The position numbers and the translations under genes were made by a program. A DNA stretch of 64,000 nucleotides from Cytobacillus gottheilii (GTDB taxonomy: Bacteria; Bacillota; Bacilli; Bacillales; Cytobacillaceae), in contig NZ_KV440945.1 in NCBI RefSeq assembly GCF_001636345.1, forward strand, positions 2,457,631 through 2,521,630, in the 5' to 3' direction. Each line of letters begins with the position of its first letter. Position 1 is the first letter of the stretch. Under the pieces are notes generated by a model. That model was not told where the DNA came from and made no database searches. It saw only the letters and a program-made list of their open reading frames with translations. Positions 53,337 to 62,362 of the stretch are shown in pieces.

Positions 53337-54057
53337 GTATATCTGATCCTTTTGAGATGCTTCTTAATTTCATCCGATACTTCCCCTTATACTCCCAACG
53401 AAGCTTTTTTAACTCTTGAATAATCTCTTCTTTATGCTGATTTGTTCCCATCTTTTCATGTATTCTGTAGTAAACAAGGACTTCGTTCACTTGATAAAAA
53501 GGATATTGAAGTGCTGCTCTTAGCCACATTTCATAGTCATGTGTATAGCGGAACTGCTCGTTAAATACGCCAATCTTTGAAAAGACATCCATATCCATCA
53601 TCACTGCATTTCCATGAATGATGCAGCGCTGACTTAATTCTTTTAGAAATTGCCTTTCATTTGTAAATTGTTTTTGAAAAAGATCCTTTTGTATGGTGTG
53701 CGTTTCACCAATCAAACCTGCTGACGTATAACAAATATCAGCCTGCTTATTTTCCATGAATTCTTTTTGTTTGGAAAGCTTTGTTGGCGCGTATAAATCA
53801 TCTGAGCTCAGCCATGTAAAATATTTTCCGGTTGCATGCTGAATTCCTGTGTTTAATGCTGTAGCTGTTCCTCCATTCTCCTTTCTGATATAGCGTATAT
53901 GTCTATCATAAGGCTCCAGCAGTTCTTGATAGGCAGTGGAACCGTCATCGATCAGAATGATTTCAAAGTCACGTTCAGTCTGATGGATAAGTGAGTCTAG
54001 CGCATATTGAATATAAGCACAATTGTAAAACGGGACAATCACTGAAATCTCTGGCAT
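53314..54057 (-). CDS. glycosyltransferase family 2
   Basis: 247 residues. GT-A fold: V-I-V-P-F-Y-N-C near 6-13, D-D-G-S near 37-40, and the metal-binding L-S-S-D-D near 88-92. A Trp (Y-E-M-W-L-R) near 180 fits acceptor binding. Very similar in layout to the GT2 at 55898-56608, so the two are paralogues. GGGAGAAGG before the ATG. Target likely a surface glycan. Confidence 0.92.
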   Translation of the reverse strand: MPEISVIVPFYNCAYIQYALDSLIHQTERDFEIILIDDGSTAYQELLEPYDRHIRYIRKENGGTATALNTGIQHATGKYFTWLSSDDLYAPTKLSKQKEFMENKQADICYTSAGLIGETHTIQKDLFQKQFTNERQFLKELSQRCIIHGNAVMMDMDVFSKIGVFNEQFRYTHDYEMWLRAALQYPFYQVNEVLVYYRIHEKMGTNQHKEEIIQELKKLRWEYKGKYRMKLRSISKGSDIPKDRSEH

Positions 54058-54173
54058 ATGTCCTTCTCCCTTTTCTTATTGTTCGTGCTTTATCATATGA
54101 TGGCATGTTGCAAAAGTGAGTATATTTGTCCAAACAAAATTAAGCGTTTTGCATACTTATAAAGGAGAAGTGA

Positions 54174-55268
54174 ATGAGTAGGAGGGTTATTGTGAAGGTT
54201 TTATTTATGTTTTATGTGCCGAGCGGCGGAATTGATACATTAAACAGACAAAGAAGTGTTGCATTGAAGGAACGGGGCATACAAGCCGAATTTCTATATT
54301 ATACAAACAAAAGACACTACTTAAACGACCACGGTGCACCTGTATATATCACAGACGACAACAACGAAATCAAAAAAATCTTAGATAATGGAAATTACGA
54401 TGCAGCGGTAATTGTTTCTGATTTCACAGCATTACAGCGATTAGATTCACTCGGTTTTAAAGGCAAAAAAATTATTGAAATTCAAGGTTATGGACCAAAG
54501 ACAAGAGCTAGGGAATTTTTCTTGCGTTATCAGGACGATGTCCGTCAATATTGCGATGCACTACTAAACCCCAAAACTCCGCATATTGTTGATTTGATGA
54601 ATGAGATATTTCCTGAAATTCCACAATTCAGTTTTAATAATTGCTTTGATACGGAGCATTTTTCGTATGTTCCTGGGCAAGTGAGTACTGGTCCCATCAT
54701 CGCCTGGATTGGCAGAATCGAAGACAACAAAAACTGGCGTGAGTTCTTATTAATTGCCTCTCAGCTTCATCGGTTGATTGGTAATAGTCTTCAGGTAAAT
54801 ATGTATGAAGATCCATCTCTAAGCACACCTGATGAGCGAAGAGCTTTTGAAAAAATGGTCAAGCGTCTTCATCTAGAAGAAGTACTTCATATCTATGAAA
54901 ATGTACCAAATCAAGAAATGAAGGAGCATTTTTCAAGGATTGGTGATTCTGGAGGATTTTATTGTATGACTTCTAAAGTAGAAGGAGCGCCATTTTCTCC
55001 GCTAGAAGCATTGAGCTGCTGCTGTCCTGTTCTTACAACTGATTCTGATGGGGTCAGAACATCCATTTTTCACAATGTTACCGGCAAATACTATACAATC
55101 GGAAATATTGCTGAGGCTGTAAGGGAAGCAAAAGATTTAATGAGTAATACCGTTTTACGTGACAGCATTCGCATGAATGGCTTTGAATTTGTGAAAGAAA
55201 ACTTTAACAGAAAGATTTATGCAGAAAACTTCTGCCAAATGCTATCATCACTTGGACTTAAGGTTTAA
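54174..55268 (+). CDS. glycosyltransferase, family 4 type
   Basis: 364 residues. GT-B fold with F-Y-V-P-S-G-G-I-D near 13-21; C-terminal nucleotide-sugar domain from about 165, with W-I-G-R-I-E-D-N-K-N-W near 180-190 and the E-x7-E motif in E-G-A-P-F-S-P-L-E near 269-277. Start ATG 54174 has AAGGAG six bases upstream; GTG 54192 has AGGAGG five bases upstream, equally good. Divergent from the GT2 gene. Confidence 0.9.
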   Translation: MSRRVIVKVLFMFYVPSGGIDTLNRQRSVALKERGIQAEFLYYTNKRHYLNDHGAPVYITDDNNEIKKILDNGNYDAAVIVSDFTALQRLDSLGFKGKKIIEIQGYGPKTRAREFFLRYQDDVRQYCDALLNPKTPHIVDLMNEIFPEIPQFSFNNCFDTEHFSYVPGQVSTGPIIAWIGRIEDNKNWREFLLIASQLHRLIGNSLQVNMYEDPSLSTPDERRAFEKMVKRLHLEEVLHIYENVPNQEMKEHFSRIGDSGGFYCMTSKVEGAPFSPLEALSCCCPVLTTDSDGVRTSIFHNVTGKYYTIGNIAEAVREAKDLMSNTVLRDSIRMNGFEFVKENFNRKIYAENFCQMLSSLGLKV

Positions 55269-55292
55269 TCTTTTACTGGAGAGTAAGGTTGA

Positions 55293-55319
55293 AGCAGACA
55301 TCATAATGTCTGCTTTTTA
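55293..55319 (+). terminator. terminator of the GT4 gene
   Basis: AGCAGACAT-CATA-ATGTCTGCT and TTTT. Confidence 0.85.
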
Positions 55320-55429
55320 TTTGTATTTTTATGTGACTATTACGTTTTTAGCCTGGCACACTTTTAGAAGCAGATAATTAGTTAAGAAATTATATAGCCG
55401 ATTAAAAATTAAAGGGAGTAATTCCTTTT

Positions 55430-55610
55430 ATTTCGTGAAATCACCCGAATTTTCATCAAAATAAGCAGAGCTTTTACGCTTATTTTAATATAAGCCTGAA
55501 AATTTGCTATTTACAGAGGTGATAACCGGAATTTTTCCCCTTATATTTACTTATTTAGCCATTTTTTATAGATTAAGAGTAATTTCTCCGCTTATTTCAC
55601 TCTGATTCCT
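55430..55610 (-). repeat. 51-bp-period intergenic repeat, locus 2
   Basis: Minus strand: GGAGAAATT (55589-55581) and GGGGAAAAATTCCGG (55540-55526), boxes 51 bases apart, then TTATCACCTC. This matches 9470-9545 in boxes, spacing and the run AAATATAAGGGG. A third, decayed box lies near 55410-55450. The rest of the 629-base gap has no gene. Confidence 0.6.
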
Positions 55611-55792
55611 ACCCCATATACCTAAAGTTGCCTTACTCAGTAAGAAAATATAAAAATATATAATTCTAATATGGAATAAGATATAGTTTTTTACAAATAA
55701 CCACCTACCTGCTTATCGGCACACATCCCTACTTCCAGCAGCACCAACACAACACTTTCTTCAAGTCATTAGACGAAGCCCTAATATAACAT

Positions 55793-55831
55793 AAAAAAAT
55801 GCAGCCCAAATCCGTTATGAATTGGACTGCA
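55793..55831 (-). terminator. terminator of the second GT2 gene
   Basis: On the minus strand TGCAGTCCAA ... TTGGGCTGCA (one mismatch), followed by seven T. Confidence 0.8.
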
Positions 55832-55897
55832 AACAGGATTGCAATATACATATAAACCAATACAAGCGTTTGAATAAAAAGTTTGTCTCTGATTTAC

Positions 55898-56608
55898 CTA
55901 CAAATCTTTTAATCTATTCAACAATATAGGGCGGTATGTTTGTTCGATGACCTGCATTTCTGCACGCATCTGATCTTGATGTTTAACTGTTCCAGATTCT
56001 TCATGCTGCCTGAACTTTGTTAAGTTTTCATCCAGATAATGAAAATCGACTCCGTATGCGAGCATTTTGATCCACATTTCGTAATCATGTGTGTATCGGA
56101 AAGCTGGATTAAAGCTTCCAAATGTAATAAGCTCGTTCCGATTTATAAGAACTGTACATCCATTAATCGTATTGTATTTAAGATATGATTCAGCCACTTG
56201 TTTTGTATTATGGAAGCTCATTCCCGTAAACTGTGTTAACACCTGATTATTTTCATCGACACAATCATAATTGGTGAAGCTCGCTTTTGCATTTCGTTCC
56301 AGCATAAACGATAGTTGTTTCTCTATTTTTTCAGGGAGATAATAATCATCAGAGCTTAGCCAAGCTACATAGCTTCCACTAGCTTCGGCAATTCCATGGT
56401 TTAAAGCTGTTGCTGTTCCGCCATTTTCTTTTCTAAAATAACGAATACGATCCAGAAATGGAATGATTTTTTCTACATGTTGAGTTGAACCATCATCTAC
56501 GACAATAATTTCAACATGTTGATAAGTTTGGTTCAATGCACTATGAATAGCTTGATCAATATATGAGCAATTGTAAAATGGAATAATTATAGACACCTTT
56601 GGTCCCAT
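55898..56608 (-). CDS. glycosyltransferase family 2
   Basis: 236 residues. I-I-P-F-Y-N-C near 7-13, D-D-G-S near 38-41, metal motif L-S-S-D-D near 88-92, and H-D-Y-E-M-W near 177-182. It resembles the GT2 at 53314-54057 closely in length and motif order, so a duplication is likely. GAAGGAGAAG stands before the ATG. Target unknown; context suggests spore-surface glycan. Confidence 0.92.
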   Translation of the reverse strand: MGPKVSIIIPFYNCSYIDQAIHSALNQTYQHVEIIVVDDGSTQHVEKIIPFLDRIRYFRKENGGTATALNHGIAEASGSYVAWLSSDDYYLPEKIEKQLSFMLERNAKASFTNYDCVDENNQVLTQFTGMSFHNTKQVAESYLKYNTINGCTVLINRNELITFGSFNPAFRYTHDYEMWIKMLAYGVDFHYLDENLTKFRQHEESGTVKHQDQMRAEMQVIEQTYRPILLNRLKDL

Positions 56609-56710
56609 CTGCTTCTCCTTCCTCTATATAAGTGATCTTCGTTTATCCCTTTTTAATAATAGATCATATGCTATAGTTGTTTTTTTGTAAGGGACAACGG
56701 TTTAGTCCTT

Positions 56711-57607
56711 CTATAAATTTCGGAAATAATCCAATGTATCTGCAAGTGACTGTTCTAAAGTTATGCTGCTTGTACAATTAAGTTCCTTACTGCCACTCAT
56801 TAATTGCAATGGAAATTTTATTGCCTGCTTTTCATCAGGAACATAAAAATCCACATTAGACATTGAAGATAAAATAAATGCAACCTCACCTACTGACGCT
56901 TCTGTACCAAAGGAAACGTCGTATTCACGTCCCTGACCTCCAATTATGAATAACTGATGGTAAGCCCGAACAGCATCCCTTACATCTAAAAATATCCGCT
57001 TGGCCTGCAGGTCCATATTTGTTAAAATCTCATTATTTCCTGTTTTTTCAAATTCAGCAACACGCTTGGCAAGTATGGAACAAACTCCTGTAGAAGGTCC
57101 TGGTCCAATTAAATTGGTCGGCTTTGCGATGACAATATTCAAATCATAATAATTTGCCCATGATTTTGAAGCAAAAACCTGCAGCGTCTTACTTAAGCTA
57201 TACGGATGCGGGGGCAGGCTTTCTTCTTTTATAGGATATTGCAAGATGGATCCCGTTATTACGACCTTACAGCTTGGCGAATGCTTACGAATTGCTTCTA
57301 ATAAAAATAAAGTTGCCATCACGTTTGATTCCATATAGGTAACAGGCTGACTCCATGATTCCCCAGCATTGCTCTGGCCAGCCAAATGCAAGACATACGC
57401 TGGTTTAATTCTCTGAATTAATTTACTCGTCTCTTCTGCATTCGTTAACTCACAAATTTCTCTCTGAATCTCATGATTTTCGTCACTTACACTTCTCGCC
57501 ACACTAACAACGTGAAATCCCTGGCCGGCAAAGTAACGACAGGCATGTCTCCCAGTAAACCCATTTCCTCCTGTTATGAGGATGGTTTCCTTTCCCCTTT
57601 TCGTCAT
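56711..57607 (-). CDS. NAD-dependent sugar-nucleotide epimerase/dehydratase
   Basis: 298 residues, extended SDR. Cofactor motif T-G-G-N-G-F-T-G-R near 12-20, catalytic Y-S-L-S-K near 136-140, and P-T-N-L-I-G-P-G typical of the GDP-mannose dehydratase/RmlB type. ATG 57607 has AAGGAG six bases upstream; ATG 57625 with AAAGGA is also possible. The lack of a full C-terminal part leaves open whether it is a 4,6-dehydratase, a 4-reductase or an epimerase. Confidence 0.85.
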   Translation of the reverse strand: MTKRGKETILITGGNGFTGRHACRYFAGQGFHVVSVARSVSDENHEIQREICELTNAEETSKLIQRIKPAYVLHLAGQSNAGESWSQPVTYMESNVMATLFLLEAIRKHSPSCKVVITGSILQYPIKEESLPPHPYSLSKTLQVFASKSWANYYDLNIVIAKPTNLIGPGPSTGVCSILAKRVAEFEKTGNNEILTNMDLQAKRIFLDVRDAVRAYHQLFIIGGQGREYDVSFGTEASVGEVAFILSSMSNVDFYVPDEKQAIKFPLQLMSGSKELNCTSSITLEQSLADTLDYFRNL

Positions 57608-57735
57608 TCCTCGCTCCTTATGCATACTACATATCCTTTCATGACATTTTTTAATAGAATATGTATCTTCCTCTGTTTGTTGAGGGCTGACCGGCAAGGA
57701 ATTGAAAAGCAATATAGCATATTACACTTGTCCAA

Positions 57736-57762
57736 ACCATTTGATTTTTTAAACATAGGATA
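57736..57762 (+). promoter_or_regulatory. sigma-K-type promoter
   Basis: AC (57736-57737), 16 bases, CATAGGATA (57754-57762). This fits the mother-cell sigma-K consensus AC-N16/17-CATANNNTA at every defined base. The start would be about 57769, 22 bases before the coding sequence. Confidence 0.6.
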
Positions 57763-57790
57763 AAGCATGTACAAAAGGAGGTGAATAGAA

Positions 57791-58231
57791 ATGGGAACTT
57801 TTTTAGATGCGCAAACCTCACAAAATGCTAGCTTTAGTGACTCTATTTCCATTCCAGTTACAACAACCCCAGCACTTTTTGGTTCACTTGGATTAAACAC
57901 AACTGGAGCAGCAGGACCCATTCGTGTGGAATTTGCTTTTACGGCAACAGTAACATCCTTACTATCTTTACTGCAGCCAATTACAATACAAATTTATCGC
58001 GTTTCAGGTGGAGTAAGTACACTTGTGTACTCTGCTGCACCAACTCTGGCTGTTGCTGGTTTAGGTGTTGCTTCCAGAACTGTTATCTCATTAAGCGGAG
58101 CAGATTTTAACCCGCCTGCACCAGATAATTTCTTAGTTTACCAGGCATATATTAGCATCCCTGGCGGAGTGGCAATTGCACCGACAAGAGTAGGACCTGA
58201 ATCATTTAGTGCTGCAGCATATTCAAACTAA
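57791..58231 (+). CDS. jelly-roll-like spore surface protein
   Basis: 146 residues, no Cys, rich in Ser/Thr/Val/Ala, predicted all-beta. V-E-F-A-F-T-A-T-V-T-S-L near 45-56, I-T-I-Q-I-Y-R-V-S-G-G near 64-74, end P-E-S-F-S-A-A-A-Y-S-N. It resembles the beta-sandwich domains of exosporium proteins (BxpB/ExsF, BclA C-terminus) by composition; I am not certain of the family. AAAGGAGGTG lies before the ATG, and a sigma-K promoter match is upstream. Glycosyltransferases on both sides suggest it may be glycosylated. Confidence 0.65.
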   Translation: MGTFLDAQTSQNASFSDSISIPVTTTPALFGSLGLNTTGAAGPIRVEFAFTATVTSLLSLLQPITIQIYRVSGGVSTLVYSAAPTLAVAGLGVASRTVISLSGADFNPPAPDNFLVYQAYISIPGGVAIAPTRVGPESFSAAAYSN

Positions 58232-58245
58232 ACCATAGTTATATA

Positions 58246-58275
58246 GGAGTAAGCTATATTTGCTTGCTCCTTCTA
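58246..58275 (+). terminator. terminator of the surface-protein gene
   Basis: GGAGTAAGC (58246-58254) and GCTTGCTCC (58262-58270), one mismatch, then TTCTATTTT. Confidence 0.7.
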
Positions 58276-58351
58276 TTTTATAAGCTACATAGCCGACATT
58301 CCTGCCGAAAGAAAACATACCATATTATAAATTTTAAAAGGAGTGATTAAC

Positions 58352-59554
58352 TTGAAGATTTTATTAGCTACTTTCTGGGAAATTCCTCATCTGGGCGGTG
58401 TTTGGAATTATATGAATCAATTAAAAAAGAAGCTTGAACACAGGGGTCATGAGGTTGAAATTGGAGGATATGGCAAAAAAGCAAATCACATTTGCTTTAT
58501 TTCAAGTGGTAAAGAGATTAAAAAATCGCAAATGAGTTTTATCCCAAAACCCGTCCATCATTATATCGATCCAATCGTTGCATTTTATGAAAATCAAATT
58601 GATTTTTATAAAAAAGCAATGAGCCAAATGGATCTTGAACAATATGATTTAATTCATACCCAGGATGTCCTTTCATCATATGTATTTGGCCAAATCAAAC
58701 CTGTGGGTACTGCCCACATCGCTACTTTACATGGCTGTGTTGCCGATGAAATCAAAAAAAGTTTCTATCACGGCAAACAGGATCGGGTATCTATTCTTGC
58801 CAGTCAATATCTTAACCAGTTAGAACATAATGGGGCATCAGCTGCTTATAAAACAATTCTTGCTAATCAATGGATGATTTCAAAACTTTGTAATGAATAC
58901 GGGGTAGATGTCAATCAAGTAACCAAACGGCATTATGGTTATGATATTCAAAAATTTATAGAAATGCAGGCAATCCCGTCTCAATTAAGTAAACCAGCCG
59001 ATAAAAAGTTAATTTTATATAGCGGAAGGCTAAATGATTTCAAAGGTGTTCCTTATCTAATAGAATCACTAAATAAATTAAATACCATACGAAACGATTG
59101 GATTTGCTGGATAGCCGGTGATGGACCACAGAGCGAAGAATACAAACAGCTAGTATCCACTATGAATTTAAATGATGTCATTCAGTTTATCGGAAACAGA
59201 TCGGATATACCTTCCCTCTTGTCACAGGCAGATTTATTAATACATCCTACACTTCTTGATAATCAGCCGCTTTCGATCATTGAGGCACAAATAAGCGGAA
59301 CAGCGGTCATCGCGAGCGAAGTTGGCGGTGTGCCGGAAATGATGGAGCATGGCATGACCGGAGTATTGGTGCCGCCAGCAAATGCAGAAGCATTATGTGA
59401 ACATATCGCTTATCTATTAGAGCATGATGACTACAGAAATAATGTGGGAGTCCGTGCACGTGACTGGGCCTATCAGCATTGGGATCCTGAAGCTGAAGCA
59501 GAGGATTTGCTTGGTCTTTATGCAGAAGCGATTACAGCTAATTTGAATATCTAG
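58352..59554 (+). CDS. glycosyltransferase, family 4 type
   Basis: 400 residues. N-terminal acceptor domain with G-G-V-W-N-Y near 13-18 and T-L-H-G near 127-130; C-terminal domain with Y-S-G-R-L-N-D-F-K-G near 223-232, and E-A-Q-I-S-G-T-A-V near 309-317 for the E-x7-E motif. The start is TTG 58352, with GGAG eight bases upstream. CATACCATA at 58316-58324 fits a sigma-K -10, with AC 18 bases upstream of it (one too many). Confidence 0.92.
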   Translation: MKILLATFWEIPHLGGVWNYMNQLKKKLEHRGHEVEIGGYGKKANHICFISSGKEIKKSQMSFIPKPVHHYIDPIVAFYENQIDFYKKAMSQMDLEQYDLIHTQDVLSSYVFGQIKPVGTAHIATLHGCVADEIKKSFYHGKQDRVSILASQYLNQLEHNGASAAYKTILANQWMISKLCNEYGVDVNQVTKRHYGYDIQKFIEMQAIPSQLSKPADKKLILYSGRLNDFKGVPYLIESLNKLNTIRNDWICWIAGDGPQSEEYKQLVSTMNLNDVIQFIGNRSDIPSLLSQADLLIHPTLLDNQPLSIIEAQISGTAVIASEVGGVPEMMEHGMTGVLVPPANAEALCEHIAYLLEHDDYRNNVGVRARDWAYQHWDPEAEAEDLLGLYAEAITANLNI

Positions 59555-59659
59555 ATATTCATTTTTTAGGCAGCCTGTTTTTCCCATTACTAGGTCTCTC
59601 TCCCACTCCAGTATAGGAGAGCAAACATATACTGGAAAAAAAGAGGGAGACTGATTGAT

Positions 59660-60577
59660 TTGAAGAAAGCTTTTGTAACAGGTGGTGCAGGTTTTATTGG
59701 ATCTCAGCTGGCAGAAGAACTGTTAAAGCTAGATTATGAAGTCCATATAATTGATAATTTATCTTCAGGATATCGAAAATACATTCCAGACGGTGCTCTA
59801 TTTCATCATCTGGATATTTGCAGTTCCTCAGCTAAGGAGCTTATTGTAAAAGAAAAGCCTGCCGTTCTTTTCCACCTTGCAGCCCAAGCGGATGTGTCAC
59901 GTTCAATTAAGAACCCGCAGCATGATGCTGAAGTCAATATTATTGGAACAATCAATATGCTTGAAGCCTGCCGTGAAGCTGGCGGCTGCAAAATAATTTT
60001 TTCCTCAACATCTGCTGTTTATGGCAATTTGGACAAGGATAAGATTTCGATTGAAGATCCTGCCTTGCCTATTTCTTACTATGGGCTTTCAAAGCTTGCT
60101 GCTGAAAATTACATTCGTATTTATCATGAACTCTATCAATTACCCACTACAATTCTGCGTTACGGTAATGTTTACGGCCCGCGCCAAACGCCAAAAGGAG
60201 AAGGCGGAGTTGTGGCTGTTTTTTTAAATAAGTTAAAAAATAGACAGCCTTTAACACTTCATGGAAATGGAAAGCAAACAAGAGATTTCATTTTTGTAAA
60301 GGATGTAGTTAGTGCCAATTTGGCGGCTGTTGTGAACGGGAATGGACAAACCCTTCATGTCAGCACTGGTAAACCAACATCCATTCAAGAGGTTGCGGGC
60401 ATTTTAACAGAGCTCCATCCGGAAGAGGCAAAATTGATCTATACAAATAGCCGCCCAGGCGATATTGAGCATAGCTGTTTAAACAATGAGCAGACCATTC
60501 ACGTACTAGGATGGCAACCAGAGGTGAATATGAAAGCAGGATTAAAAGCAGCGTACAGGTCTATGCAAATTGAATGA
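59660..60577 (+). CDS. NAD-dependent sugar-nucleotide epimerase
   Basis: 305 residues, extended SDR of the UDP-glucose 4-epimerase type. Cofactor loop T-G-G-A-G-F-I-G-S near 7-15, D-N-L-S-S-G near 32-37, S-S-T-S-A-V-Y-G near 114-121, catalytic Y-Y-G-L-S-K near 138-143, and R-Y-G-N-V-Y-G-P-R near 166-174. TTG start with AGGGAGA upstream. Likely makes UDP-galactose or another epimer for the local glycosyltransferases. Confidence 0.88.
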   Translation: MKKAFVTGGAGFIGSQLAEELLKLDYEVHIIDNLSSGYRKYIPDGALFHHLDICSSSAKELIVKEKPAVLFHLAAQADVSRSIKNPQHDAEVNIIGTINMLEACREAGGCKIIFSSTSAVYGNLDKDKISIEDPALPISYYGLSKLAAENYIRIYHELYQLPTTILRYGNVYGPRQTPKGEGGVVAVFLNKLKNRQPLTLHGNGKQTRDFIFVKDVVSANLAAVVNGNGQTLHVSTGKPTSIQEVAGILTELHPEEAKLIYTNSRPGDIEHSCLNNEQTIHVLGWQPEVNMKAGLKAAYRSMQIE

Positions 60578-60614
60578 TTTTAATTTATTTCCACAGGAAA
60601 GAAGGTGATTACGT

Positions 60615-61238
60615 ATGCGTTTTCAACAAATAAAAGGCAAATATGATGCAACATTTAGCTTAGGTCATCTCTGTCTTGCCAGTATGCAGCTTCGCAAGTT
60701 TCAGCTGCGGCCTTTTTCAGGTGTGCTTGATTGGGTTGGGTCGCCAAACTTGTCCAACATCAACTCTTTAATCGCCAATGATTTTAAGAATTTTTTAAAT
60801 TTCCAGCATTTACAGCCCGTAAAATACCTGTCCTCTACTGATCTTTATGTTTGGGATTCCTATTATGATATTGGCTTTAACCATGATTTTAAAACTGATC
60901 TAAACTCCCTGCAACAGCTGGGCGGGTACGATCTAGTGAAAGAAAAATACGATCGCCGCATCGCTCGTTTCAACAACAAGCTGAAAACGAGCAAGCGAAT
61001 CTTATTTATTCGAACAGAAGGAAATAGAGAGGAAATTGAAGCTCTTCAGCAAATCCTTGCGCAGAAATGCAGCGGAGATTTTGAATTGTTAGTTGTCAAT
61101 CATAAACCAGTGCAAACCATGAGCGAACAGTTTTGGAATATCCCAAATGTCACAGTGGCCGAAATGCCTAATGACGAGATTTGGGATGGAAATGATACTC
61201 ATTGGGCAGAGCTTTTTGAAGGAGTTACCTTGAGTTAG
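60615..61238 (+). CDS. DUF1796 family putative cysteine peptidase-like protein
   Basis: 207 residues. F-S-L-G-H-L-C-L-A near 14-22 with the invariant Cys, Q-L-R-K-F-Q-L-R near 25-32, and V-L-D-W-V near 37-41 match DUF1796. C-terminal part carries I-L-F-I-R-T-E near 129-135 and the end H-W-A-E-L-F. The family is named as a putative papain-like peptidase but no activity is proven. AAGAAGGTG before the ATG. Same strand as the epimerase, 37 bases apart. Confidence 0.85.
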   Translation: MRFQQIKGKYDATFSLGHLCLASMQLRKFQLRPFSGVLDWVGSPNLSNINSLIANDFKNFLNFQHLQPVKYLSSTDLYVWDSYYDIGFNHDFKTDLNSLQQLGGYDLVKEKYDRRIARFNNKLKTSKRILFIRTEGNREEIEALQQILAQKCSGDFELLVVNHKPVQTMSEQFWNIPNVTVAEMPNDEIWDGNDTHWAELFEGVTLS

Positions 61239-61284
61239 TTCCAAGCATTCTTATTAAGTGACGAATAATTCCTCTAACAATAAT

Positions 61285-61318
61285 AACCGTCCAGCTAAGG
61301 GCGGTTTTCTTTTTTTCG
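61285..61318 (+). terminator. terminator of the epimerase-DUF1796 unit
   Basis: AACCGTCC (61285-61292), loop AGCTAA, GGGCGGTT (61299-61306) with one G-U, then T-rich. Confidence 0.8.
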
Positions 61319-61388
61319 GAACATAAAACGCTAGAACACCACTCTATAACGCTAATAAGTACTTAAAGCTCATTTATACCGTATAAAT

Positions 61389-61685
61389 TTATCCATTACA
61401 CTCATCCAGGTAAGGATTGGCGTATAAACCAATGTCAAAATCCGCCCCGACTGTATTGGCAAATTCAATAACTGGAATATCCAAATGGAAACCAGGTGTA
61501 TACCCAGCATTCATTTCGATCAAGATGGCAAATCTGCATTCTAATCCAAAGGTCTCTTTTCAACTCATTAATCGTTTCTGTTTGATGATGCTTGTTAGAG
61601 TTATCCCTAACCTTTCTGTGACTGTTTCTATTGAAAAAACATCTGCATATAATTTGAAATAAACCCTAATCTTCGTTCGATCCAC
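61389..61685 (-). pseudogene. DUF4279-like gene, broken
   Basis: From GTG 61685 (GAGGAG upstream) the frame reads F-K-L-Y-A-D-V-F-S-I-E-T-V-T-E-R-L-G-I, the N-terminus of DUF4279. It then meets TGA at 61560-61562. A neighbouring frame reads E-T-I-N-E-L-K-R-D-L, and the first frame resumes with G-L-E-C-R-F-A-I-L-I-E and ends V-G-A-D-F-D-I-G-L-Y-A-N. Order is right for the family, but the middle third is missing and a frameshift separates the pieces. 99 codons remain of about 130. Confidence 0.65.
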
Positions 61686-61786
61686 ATACTTCACTCCTCA
61701 ATTTCCTGGTTCAGTATTCTATTTTCTAATTAATTATGATAACATTATTTGTCAGAATTATCTTTACTCTTGAAAGGAGCTTGAAC

Positions 61787-61975
61787 ATGTGGAAACGTCC
61801 TATTCTCCTGTTTGTTTTAATGTTGCCTGCATTTGTTATCCTCGATCTTTTAAAAGGCGCAGGTCCTCAATTCTCGTTTAATTTTATTTCGGTCTTGCTA
61901 TTCGTTGTTTTATATGAGTTTGTACACTGGTTAATTAAAGTTTCAAAACCTTCAAATAAAAATGGATCGACATAG
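61787..61975 (+). CDS. 62-residue membrane protein
   Basis: Two hydrophobic helices, about 5-20 and 28-48, basic end. AAAGGAG stands eight bases before ATG 61787. No family recognised. Confidence 0.6.
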   Translation: MWKRPILLFVLMLPAFVILDLLKGAGPQFSFNFISVLLFVVLYEFVHWLIKVSKPSNKNGST

Positions 61976-62149
61976 TTAAGCTCATTAATTTTTCACTTTA
62001 TCCATGTTTATAGGAAGGTTTTTGTCTCAGCAAGATATCACTCGCTTACTCACTGTCTCCAAACATTTAAGTTTTTGTGTCTAGTTTCTCGTTTAAATCG
62101 TAATACTTAAGCAATTAAATAAGGCGTTTCCATTTCATTCCAAGCCTTC

Positions 62150-62305
62150 TCTTTCTCTGGATCACAGAGCTAGTACTATTTTTTTACTGGCCGCTCATTG
62201 AGGCTCTCTCCCTTTCCTCTATATTTCGTGGAATCACGGGTACTTACAATTATGATTAAAAACAAAAAACGAATGATTAGGAATGGATCATATCCTAATC
62301 ATTCG
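62150..62305. repeat. remnant of the ~320-bp repeat ending in a terminator
   Basis: CCTTTCCTCTAT (near 62211-62222) and the CGAATGATTAG hairpin match the right half of the copies at 29931 and 37417. The hairpin CGAATGATTAGGA (62270-62282) with TCCTAATCATTCG (62293-62305) is a perfect 13-bp stem; on the minus strand a T-run follows, so it terminates the sugar-nucleotide operon. The rest of 61976-62362 holds no gene. Confidence 0.6.
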
Positions 62306-62362
62306 AATTGACTCAATATGCCAAAGTCTCTTAAACCCATTTTGGGTCAAGGAACCTGTCCC

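Noticed and set aside
61560-61562. In-frame TGA in the DUF4279 remnant as a third selenocysteine codon
   Set aside because: The surrounding family sequence is in another frame and the middle of the domain is missing, so frameshift decay explains it better; no CxxU-like context.
61417-61662. 81-codon plus-strand frame
   Set aside because: Antisense to the DUF4279 remnant, which has recognisable family sequence on the other strand.
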